Origin: UBA9732 sp963606545
GTDB taxonomy: Bacteria; Spirochaetota; Spirochaetia; Sphaerochaetales; Sphaerochaetaceae
Reading direction: 5' to 3'
NCBI GenBank assembly: GCA_963606545.1
Contig: CAVCYP010000059.1
Span: 1 to 9,238 of the forward strand
DNA: 9,238 bases
Part shown: one piece after another, positions 1-5,884 of the stretch
Layout of the letters: each line of letters begins with the position of its first letter
Numbering within the stretch: the first letter of the stretch is position 1
The notes under the pieces: generated by a model
Told to the model about the DNA's origin: nothing
The model's input: only the letters and a program-made list of their open reading frames with translations
Databases searched by the model: none
Program-made: the position numbers and the translations under genes

Positions 1-963
1 TTTGCAAACGGTTCAGACGAAAGTGCTGAAGCAACCGGAGAATGGAAATTTGAGAGAAAAATTGAATTAGTATGTCCATGGGGACTTGGTGGTGGTGCAG
101 ACTCCACTCTTAGACCAATGGCAACTCTTCTTCAGCAGAAGCTTGGTGTTGCAGTAGAAGTTCGCAACGAAACTGGTGCTGGTGGAGTTCAGGGTATTGA
201 GTACACCTACAAGCAGCCAGCTGATGGTTATACCTTCATGCTTGGAACACAGTCCTTGTACATTCAGGACATGCTTGGAAATACTTCAATGGATTTCAAG
301 ACAGAGTTTGAGTGTATTGATGTTCTTGTTCACTCAATCAACATGCTTGCTGGTTCCAAGAAGCAGCTTGATAAGTATGGAATTAAGAATTTCTCAGATC
401 TTAAGGCTTATGCAGCAGCTCATCCATATGAGATTTCTGTTGGTATGCTTACTTCAACTGGTGTTGATGGTATGTGTTTTGAGATTGCAACAGCTGGCTT
501 GGACCTCAACATTGTTCAGTACGGTGGTGGTGCAGAAGTTAACGCTGACCTCGCTGGCGGACACTGTGACCTTGCAGTTGGTGGCTATGATGACATGAGC
601 GGACTTATTCAGTCTGGTGACATTGTTCCTCTTCTTGTTTTCTGTGAACACAGACTTACCATTTTCCCAGAATGCGAATGCACAGCAGAAGTTGGAATTG
701 ATTCTTATGCAGGTCCATGGAGAGGTATTTTTGCAAAGGCTGGAACACCTCAGGGCGCAATTGATGCTCTCGTAGCAGCTATTGAAGAGTGCAGACAGGA
801 TCCATCTTGGCAGGAATTCCTTCATAACGCAGCTTATGATGAAAGAACAGTTCCAGCTCCAGGCGAAGAACTTAAAGCTTTCTGCCAGAGTGAATATAAG
901 GATCTTAGAGATTACATGCTTGCTCAGGAAACTCTTGAGAAAGACTACGCTGATCTCAAGTAA
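1..963 (+). CDS. tctC: TTT-family tricarboxylate substrate-binding protein TctC (5' partial)
   Basis: Extracytoplasmic solute-binding protein of a tripartite tricarboxylate transporter; it captures a carboxylate, probably citrate, and delivers it to TctBA. The frame is open from base 1, giving 320 visible residues; the true start and most of the signal peptide lie upstream. The ATG at 118 is internal (visible residue 40), because family-typical sequence precedes it: PWGLGGGADSTLRP, matching the usual PFPPGGxxD ligand-loop segment. This is followed by NETGAGGVQG and ADGYTFMLGT, both hallmarks of the family, and near the C-terminus by GPWRGIFAKAGTP. The visible start FANGSDES looks like the end of a signal peptide and the beginning of the mature protein; no lipobox cysteine is visible. 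The tctB start follows after 34 bases. Ligand identity is inferred from the citrate lyase genes downstream; TTT binding proteins also take other organic acids. Confidence 0.93.
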   Translation, partial: FANGSDESAEATGEWKFERKIELVCPWGLGGGADSTLRPMATLLQQKLGVAVEVRNETGAGGVQGIEYTYKQPADGYTFMLGTQSLYIQDMLGNTSMDFKTEFECIDVLVHSINMLAGSKKQLDKYGIKNFSDLKAYAAAHPYEISVGMLTSTGVDGMCFEIATAGLDLNIVQYGGGAEVNADLAGGHCDLAVGGYDDMSGLIQSGDIVPLLVFCEHRLTIFPECECTAEVGIDSYAGPWRGIFAKAGTPQGAIDALVAAIEECRQDPSWQEFLHNAAYDERTVPAPGEELKAFCQSEYKDLRDYMLAQETLEKDYADLK

Positions 964-997
964 GAAAAGTAAGAATTAGTATAGAGGAGGGAAGCCC

Positions 998-1519
998 TTG
1001 TTTGAATTAATTGCTAATATTCTTTTGCTCGTGTTTATGGTATTTACCTTTTTTACACACGTGCTTGAAGCTAATATTCCTAAAGCTTACATGAAAAACC
1101 CATCTAACCTGATGCCGGATGTATGGCCAAAGGTTATTATTGGTCTTCTGGTTGTCTGTCTTGTAATCAACATCATAAAGATTATTCGTAAGAACAAGGG
1201 CAACCCTGAATTTAATTTAAAGTCATTTTTTAACAACAGTGTTACATTCTTTAAGAGTAGAACCTTCCTTGGAATTGTCATCTTGGCAGTTGCATCGTTG
1301 ATTCTTGAGACCCTTGGATTTGTCGTAACAGCATTCCTGCTTTTGGTTGCTTATGGCTTCCTCCTTGGCGAAAGAAAGATTGTCAGACTTTTGATTGTTT
1401 CAGCAGTTCTTGCACTGTTACTTCATGTAATTTTCAGCGGTTTGCTGGATGTTACTCTTCCAAGAGGAACAATAGGCTTCCTTAGAAGCTTTGCGCTGTT
1501 CCTTGAGAATCTTTTTTAA
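998..1519 (+). CDS. tctB: TTT transporter small membrane subunit TctB
   Basis: Small integral-membrane subunit of the tripartite tricarboxylate transporter, thought to assist TctA and the binding protein. The 173-residue product is very hydrophobic, with likely membrane segments near residues 4-23, 46-63, 89-124 (probably two, broken around 105) and 129-148. A charged cytoplasmic-looking loop (KIIRKNKGNPEFNLKS) lies at about 61-76. The C-terminal stretch LLDVTLPRGTIGFLRS fits the conserved end of the family. The start is a TTG, chosen because GAGGAGG at 984-990 sits 7 bases upstream and no earlier in-frame ATG fits. It lies between tctC and tctA, the normal TTT order. Sequence conservation in this family is low, so the call rests on topology, size and position as much as on motifs. 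Confidence 0.88.
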   Translation: MFELIANILLLVFMVFTFFTHVLEANIPKAYMKNPSNLMPDVWPKVIIGLLVVCLVINIIKIIRKNKGNPEFNLKSFFNNSVTFFKSRTFLGIVILAVASLILETLGFVVTAFLLLVAYGFLLGERKIVRLLIVSAVLALLLHVIFSGLLDVTLPRGTIGFLRSFALFLENLF

Positions 1520-1531
1520 GGAGGTCGTGAT

Positions 1532-3040
1532 ATGAGTTTTGGTGAAATGTTCGCAAGCGGCCTTTCCGCAGTATTCTCCGGTGGCCATTTCTTCATGGTC
1601 TTACTGGCAATTGTTTTGGGTACCATTTTTGGTGCTCTTCCAGGTGTTAGTGCTACAATGGCAGTAGCCCTTGGTCTTACATTTACTTATACAATGGAAC
1701 CTGTTCCTGCAATTGTTTTCCTTGTAGCAATTTACTGCTCATCAATTACAGGTGGTTCTATTACAGCAATCCTATTCAAGATTCCTGGAGTTCCTTCTTC
1801 TGCTCCAACGACCTTTGACGGCTATCCAATGGCAAAACAAGGTCAGGCAGGTAAGGCTCTTGGTGTCGCCTTGTTCTGTTCTGCAGTTGGCGGTCTTTTC
1901 TCAGCCATTGTCATGTTTGGTTTGAGTAGCCCACTTTCAAAGGCAGCTCTTGCTTTCTCTCAGGGCGATTTGTTCGCAGTCACCTTCTTAGGATTGTCAA
2001 TTCTTTCTGTTTTGGATATGGACCACATCCTTACAACCATCATTTCCGGTCTTCTTGGCCTCTTCCTTGCTTGTATTGGTCAGGACCCGATGGCTGGTGT
2101 CAGACGTCTCACCTACGGAAGCAGACAGCTTCTCTCTGGTCTTGAGATGATTCCTGTTCTTATTGGTCTTTTTGCCGTAACAGAAGTTCTTAAGCAGACA
2201 AACGAGAAAAAACGTCTTTCTGCTGAAGATGGTATTTCAAAGGGTCGTGTAAACACAAAGATGCCTTCCTTCAAGGAAATGTGGCAGATTAAGTGGGTCA
2301 TGCTCCGTTGTAGTATTGTTGGAACTATTGTTGGTATCCTCCCAGGTGCTGGTGCTACAATTGCTTCCTTCATGTGCTATGCAATGGAAAACAAGATTTC
2401 TAAGTACCCAGAGAAATTTGGTACAGGTATTATTGATGGTATTGCCGCATCAGAAACAGCTAACAACGCTGCAACCGGTGGAGCCATGGTTCCTCTGTTG
2501 ACCTTAGGTATCCCAGGTGGAAACGCAGCCGCAGTTATGATGTCAGCTTTGGCACTCAAGGGGGTTCAGATGGGTCCTCTCCTTCTCACTAACCAGCCTG
2601 AGTTCTTGTCAGCTACCTTCGTTTCTATGGTTATTACCAACATTTTGATGGTTGTAGTTGCCATGGGTATTGCAAAGGTCTTTGCCCAGATTCTTGCAAT
2701 TCCTTACAGCTACCTTGGCCCTATCATTATCATGCTTGCCCTTATTGGTTCCTACTCAGAAAGTGGTTCCGTAGGTGTTCAGGTAATGGTCATTGCAGGT
2801 ATCTTTGGTATTATTGTTAAGTACATGCATCTTAACAGTGCTGCAATTGTTCTTGGCCTTGTTCTTGGCGGAATGTGTGAGGAGCACTTCAGCAGATCCT
2901 ACCTTATGAATAACGGAAACGTATTCAAGGTTCTGTTTGGAACTCCAATTGCTGCAGTTGTCATGACAGTTTGTATTCTCATGCTTGCTAGCCCACTCTA
3001 TCTGCCACTTCTTAAGAAACTTAAGGGGGGAAAGAAATGA
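1532..3040 (+). CDS. tctA: TTT transporter large membrane subunit TctA
   Basis: Large permease subunit of the tripartite tricarboxylate transporter, moving the substrate across the cytoplasmic membrane, probably driven by an ion gradient. At 502 residues it has the usual family length of about 500, with roughly a dozen hydrophobic segments. Two repeat-like signature loops are visible: FGALPGVSATMAVALG (about 33-48) and VGILPGAGATIASF (267-280), the paired G-x-L-P-G motifs that mark the two homologous halves. Other conserved blocks are ITGGSITAILFKIPGVPSS (72-90) and ASETANNAATGGAMVPLLTL (306-325), followed by GIPGG. The ribosome binding site AAGGAGG (1518-1524) overlaps the tctB stop and is 7 bases from the ATG. 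The stop overlaps the citD start in ATGA, which ties transport to citrate cleavage. Confidence 0.97.
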   Translation: MSFGEMFASGLSAVFSGGHFFMVLLAIVLGTIFGALPGVSATMAVALGLTFTYTMEPVPAIVFLVAIYCSSITGGSITAILFKIPGVPSSAPTTFDGYPMAKQGQAGKALGVALFCSAVGGLFSAIVMFGLSSPLSKAALAFSQGDLFAVTFLGLSILSVLDMDHILTTIISGLLGLFLACIGQDPMAGVRRLTYGSRQLLSGLEMIPVLIGLFAVTEVLKQTNEKKRLSAEDGISKGRVNTKMPSFKEMWQIKWVMLRCSIVGTIVGILPGAGATIASFMCYAMENKISKYPEKFGTGIIDGIAASETANNAATGGAMVPLLTLGIPGGNAAAVMMSALALKGVQMGPLLLTNQPEFLSATFVSMVITNILMVVVAMGIAKVFAQILAIPYSYLGPIIIMLALIGSYSESGSVGVQVMVIAGIFGIIVKYMHLNSAAIVLGLVLGGMCEEHFSRSYLMNNGNVFKVLFGTPIAAVVMTVCILMLASPLYLPLLKKLKGGKK

Positions 3041-3339
3041 CCATAGAGAAATCTGCTGTTGCAGGTACACTCGAAAGCTCTGATGCTATGGTTACAGTCG
3101 AACCCGGGACAAATGGTATTGAACTTAGTTTGTCTTCAAGCGTAATGAATCAGTATGGTCGTCAGATTAAGGCGACCATACTTGAAACGCTGGACAGACT
3201 TGAGGTTCAAAACGCAAAAGTTGTCGTAGTGGACAAGGGTGCTTTGGATTGCACTCTAAAGGCCCGCGTTGAATGTGCTGTTTATAGAAGCTGCGACAAG
3301 TCTTCTGAGAATATTCCATGGGGAGGACAGATAAAGTGA
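3037..3339 (+). CDS. citD: Citrate lyase acyl carrier protein (gamma subunit) CitD
   Basis: Acyl carrier subunit of citrate lyase. It carries the 2'-(5''-triphosphoribosyl)-3'-dephospho-CoA prosthetic group, on which acetyl and citryl thioesters are held during citrate cleavage. The 100-residue length matches the family. The N-terminus SAVAGTLESSDAMV (6-19) is the carrier motif, with Ser14 at the position of the modified serine (family consensus AGTLESGD; here the glycine is serine). KGALDCTLKARVECA (about 67-81) is the conserved C-terminal block. The ATG overlaps the tctA stop (ATGA), with AAGGGGGG at 3023-3030 as ribosome binding site inside the end of tctA, so translation is probably coupled. 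Its stop overlaps the preferred GTG start of citE. It must be modified by CitX and CitG activities, which are not encoded in the window. Confidence 0.95.
   Translation: MTIEKSAVAGTLESSDAMVTVEPGTNGIELSLSSSVMNQYGRQIKATILETLDRLEVQNAKVVVVDKGALDCTLKARVECAVYRSCDKSSENIPWGGQIK
3320..3326 (+). promoter_or_regulatory. Ribosome binding site that sets the citE start at GTG 3336
   Basis: GGGGAGG inside the 3' end of citD, 9 bases before GTG 3336, which overlaps the citD stop. The alternative ATG at 3318 overlaps this site and has no purine-rich site before it (the upstream bases read CTGAGAATATTCC). Confidence 0.75.
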
Positions 3340-4250
3340 TTCCTAGACCCAGACCAGAAAGGTTCCGTTTAAGAAGAACCATGATGTTCATGAACGCTCA
3401 GAAGCCGGGACTTATCAAGGATGCTTACATTTATGGTTGTGATTCCATAATGTTAGATCTTGAGGATGCGGTGGCTGAGAACCAGAAGGATTCGGCAAGG
3501 TTTTCTCTGTATCATGCGTTGAAATCTATCGACTATGGGGATACAGAGGTTATTGTTAGAATCAACGGGCTTGATACTCCGCACTGGAAAGAGGACATTA
3601 GAGTTGTCGTAGCCGGTGGAGCTGACGGTATTCGTATTGCAAAGTGTGAAAGCGCTCAGGATGTAAAGACTGTTGAAAAAGCTGTTGAAGAAGCTGAAAA
3701 GGAATTTGGAGTAGAAGTTGGAAGAACTCTTCTTATGGCTGCTCTGGAAAGTCCTAAAGGCATTCTCAATGCTTATGAAATTTGCTCGGCATCTGACAGA
3801 ATGTTTGGGGTTGCAATTTCCGGAGGCGACTTCAGAAAGTGTATGCAAACCAAGTTCCAGCCAGACGGAATAGATATGCTTGCTGCCAGAGGACAAATGC
3901 TTCTTTCTGCAAGAGCTGCTGGTATCCAGTGTTTTGATACTGTCTTTACAAACCTTGATGATGATGAAGGCTTCATGACTGAGCTGAAGCAGAATAAGGC
4001 AATGGGATTTGATGGAAAGAGCCTTATCAATCCAAAACAGATAAGACCTGTTCATGAAATTCTTGCTCCTACAGAGAAAGAAATTGTTACCGCAGAAAGA
4101 ATTGTTACTGCCTACCGAGAGCAGGCTGCTGCCGGTGTTGGTGTCTTTACTCTGGACGGAAAAATGATTGATATTGCTTTCATTCCAGGTGCAGAACGCA
4201 CTCTTAGACTTGCAAAAGCAAGTGGTTTGTATGATGGAGGTCTTGTATGA
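3336..4250 (+). CDS. citE: Citrate lyase beta subunit (citryl-ACP lyase) CitE
   Basis: Beta subunit of citrate lyase, cleaving the citryl thioester on CitD to oxaloacetate and acetyl-ACP. It belongs to the HpcH/HpaI aldolase/CitE TIM-barrel family. I place the start at GTG 3336, giving 304 residues: it overlaps the citD stop by 4 bases (GTGA) and has GGGGAGG at 3320-3326, 9 bases upstream. The in-frame ATG at 3318 (310 residues) contains that ribosome binding site and has none of its own. Motifs, numbered from the GTG: MLDLEDAV (39-46), VRINGLD (74-80), ALESPKG (136-142), SGGDF (162-166) and GFDGKSLINPKQI (224-236). Glu138 and Asp165 fit the two metal-ligand positions of the family. Variants: SGGD where many CitE proteins have GAED/GGED, RIAKCES instead of R-L-P-K-T-E, and MFMNAQKP instead of LFVPG. 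The stop overlaps citF in ATGA. Confidence 0.95.
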   Translation: MIPRPRPERFRLRRTMMFMNAQKPGLIKDAYIYGCDSIMLDLEDAVAENQKDSARFSLYHALKSIDYGDTEVIVRINGLDTPHWKEDIRVVVAGGADGIRIAKCESAQDVKTVEKAVEEAEKEFGVEVGRTLLMAALESPKGILNAYEICSASDRMFGVAISGGDFRKCMQTKFQPDGIDMLAARGQMLLSARAAGIQCFDTVFTNLDDDEGFMTELKQNKAMGFDGKSLINPKQIRPVHEILAPTEKEIVTAERIVTAYREQAAAGVGVFTLDGKMIDIAFIPGAERTLRLAKASGLYDGGLV

Positions 4251-5803
4251 TTAATGCTGTAAAACGTGATATACCAGACTTTCTTCTAAAAGACGGAAAG
4301 GAAGTCTATCAGGGAAAAGGCTACATGGATGGAAAATACATCCAGAAGGCTTCCCCAAAGACAAGAATTTACGAAAAGCCCCAGGAAAGCAAAATTGTTG
4401 AAAGTCTTGCAGCTGCACTTAAGCAGTGTGGCGCAAAAGATGGAATGACGTTCTCCTTCCATCATCATTTGAGAAATGGCGACTATGTTGCCAATATGGT
4501 AATGCAGGCGGCTGTTGAAGAACTTGGACTCAAGGATTTGACAATTGCTGCTACTTCTCTTGGTGATGCCAATGATCAGATTGCTGATTATATTGAGCAG
4601 GGAAAAGTCATTGGAATCCAGACTTCTGGAATAAGAGGCAGAGTTGGTGAGGTTGTTTCAAACGGCAAACTTAAGACTCCAGCAATCATCAGAAGCCATG
4701 GTGGAAGACCAAGAGCAATTGAAGCTGGTGAAGTTCACATTGATATTGCTTTCATTGCAGCTCCTACCTCTGACTGCATGGGAAACTGCCGTGGAATTGG
4801 CGGAAAGAGCAACTGTGGAAGTCTTGGCTATGCAATGATGGACGCAGAATATGCAGACAAGGTTGTTGTTGTAACAGATTGCCTTGTGGATTTTCCTAAC
4901 TATCCAGCTTCTGTTAAGGCTATTGATGTTGATGCGGTTGTGGTGGTGGATTCAATTGGAAATCCTAAGAAGATTGCTTCTGCTGCTGCAAGAATTAGCA
5001 AGAACCCAAGAGACCTAATGATGGCTGAGAATGTAGCAAAGGTTATTGCTGCAACGCCTTACTTTAAGGATGGTTTCTCCTTCCAGACTGGAGTAGGTGG
5101 ACCTTCTCTTGCTGCAAACCTCTTCCTTGAAAAGTACATGGATGAGCGTAACATCAAGATGGGCTGGGCTATTGGTGGAATTTGTGGACCAATGGTTGAA
5201 CTGCTCAAAAAAGGCAAAGTTGGAAAGGTTATTGATGTTCAGGACTTTGATTTGGACTCTGTAAATTCCATTAACCAGACTCCGGGTCATTTTGAAATGA
5301 GTGCCTCTCAGTACGCTAACCCTGCAAATAAAGGGGCCTTTGTTAACAAACTGGACTTCGTTGTGCTTGCTGCTCTTGAAGTTGATACAGATTTTAACGT
5401 CAATGTTCTTACCGGTTCTGACGGAGTTCTTAGAGGAGCTCCAGGTGGACACCCAGATACTGCCGCAGGTAGTAAGTGCTGTATCATTGTAACTCCTCTT
5501 ACCAGAGGAAGGATGGCTACAGTTTGTAAGCACGTTGTAACTGTTACAACTCCTGGCGATTGTGTTGACGTAGTTGTCACGGACTATGGTATTGCTGTAA
5601 ATCCAGCCAGACAGGACATCATCCAGTGGCTTGATGAAACTGGAATTAAGCACGTCTCAATACAGTCTTTACAAGAAAAGGCCTACAGCCTTGTTGGAAC
5701 CCCTGATGATCTTCAGTGGGAAGACAACGTGGTTGCAGTTCTTGAAGCTAGAGACGGAACAATACTGGATGTAGTAAGACAAATCCGTCCACTGAAGCTT
5801 TAA
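4247..5803 (+). CDS. citF: Citrate lyase alpha subunit (citrate:acetyl-ACP transferase) CitF
   Basis: Alpha subunit of citrate lyase. It exchanges the acetyl group on CitD for citrate, forming citryl-ACP and free acetate, so that CitE can release oxaloacetate. The 518 residues fit the family's usual length of about 500-520. Recognisable blocks are TFSFHHHLRNGDYVANMVM (68-86), RSHGGRPRAIEAGE (149-162), CGSLGYAMMDAEYADKVV (190-207), FKDGFSFQTGVGG (273-285), and the long conserved stretch at 386-410 that includes LTGSDGVLRGAPGGHPDTA, followed by VTDYGIAVNPARQDI. This architecture is a CoA-transferase fold. The ATG overlaps the citE stop, with GGAGG at 4236-4240, 6 bases away. It is the last gene before an intrinsic-terminator-like hairpin, so the transport-lyase unit may end here. 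Confidence 0.97.
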   Translation: MINAVKRDIPDFLLKDGKEVYQGKGYMDGKYIQKASPKTRIYEKPQESKIVESLAAALKQCGAKDGMTFSFHHHLRNGDYVANMVMQAAVEELGLKDLTIAATSLGDANDQIADYIEQGKVIGIQTSGIRGRVGEVVSNGKLKTPAIIRSHGGRPRAIEAGEVHIDIAFIAAPTSDCMGNCRGIGGKSNCGSLGYAMMDAEYADKVVVVTDCLVDFPNYPASVKAIDVDAVVVVDSIGNPKKIASAAARISKNPRDLMMAENVAKVIAATPYFKDGFSFQTGVGGPSLAANLFLEKYMDERNIKMGWAIGGICGPMVELLKKGKVGKVIDVQDFDLDSVNSINQTPGHFEMSASQYANPANKGAFVNKLDFVVLAALEVDTDFNVNVLTGSDGVLRGAPGGHPDTAAGSKCCIIVTPLTRGRMATVCKHVVTVTTPGDCVDVVVTDYGIAVNPARQDIIQWLDETGIKHVSIQSLQEKAYSLVGTPDDLQWEDNVVAVLEARDGTILDVVRQIRPLKL

Positions 5804-5823
5804 CAAATAGTTAACTGTCATGG

Positions 5824-5870
5824 GCGCATGGGGAACTTCCCAATGGGAAAACCTATGCGCTCTTATTTTT
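5824..5870 (+). terminator. Terminator- or attenuator-like hairpin between citF and aconitase
   Basis: Arms 5824-5832 (GCGCATGGG) and 5852-5860 (CCTATGCGC) can form a 9-bp stem with one G-T pair. Inside it, TTCCC (5837-5841) and GGGAA (5845-5849) pair around a 3-base AAT loop, giving a two-part stem. The T-rich run TCTTATTTTT (5861-5870) follows directly, as in a rho-independent terminator. It begins 20 bases after the citF stop and ends 14 bases before the aconitase ATG. No convincing promoter is visible between hairpin and ATG, so partial read-through or mRNA processing is plausible. The folding was done by eye. Confidence 0.7.
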
Positions 5871-5874
5871 AAAT

Positions 5875-5879
5875 GGAGG
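5875..5879 (+). promoter_or_regulatory. Ribosome binding site that sets the aconitase start
   Basis: GGAGG lies 5 bases before the ATG at 5885 and overlaps the in-frame ATG at 5873. The 5873 codon would use the ribosome binding site itself as coding sequence (MEVF) and has only a T-rich stretch upstream, so 5885 is the likely start. Confidence 0.85.
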
Positions 5880-5884
5880 TCTTT

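Noticed and set aside
118..120. ATG as start of tctC
   Set aside because: Conserved family sequence is encoded upstream in the same open frame from base 1, so the gene is truncated by the window edge.
176..598. 140-residue + strand frame overlapping tctC
   Set aside because: Out-of-frame shadow of tctC; Leu/Ser-rich translation typical of a shifted frame.
964..997. Terminator or processing hairpin after tctC, as seen after many binding-protein genes
   Set aside because: No inverted repeat is visible in this 34-base gap; it holds only the tctB ribosome binding site.
3453..4055. 200-residue open frame on the - strand inside citE
   Set aside because: Antisense to well-conserved citE; low-complexity Ser/Phe/Asn-rich translation with no motif and no ribosome binding site considered convincing.
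5015..5653. 212-residue open frame on the - strand inside citF
   Set aside because: It lies wholly antisense to a gene with strong family motifs, has no recognisable domain, and is explained by codon bias in citF.
5804..5884. Possible promoter for the aconitase gene in the citF-acn gap
   Set aside because: TATTTT near 5864 could be a weak -10, but no -35-like hexamer lies at proper spacing and the bases belong to the T tail of the hairpin.
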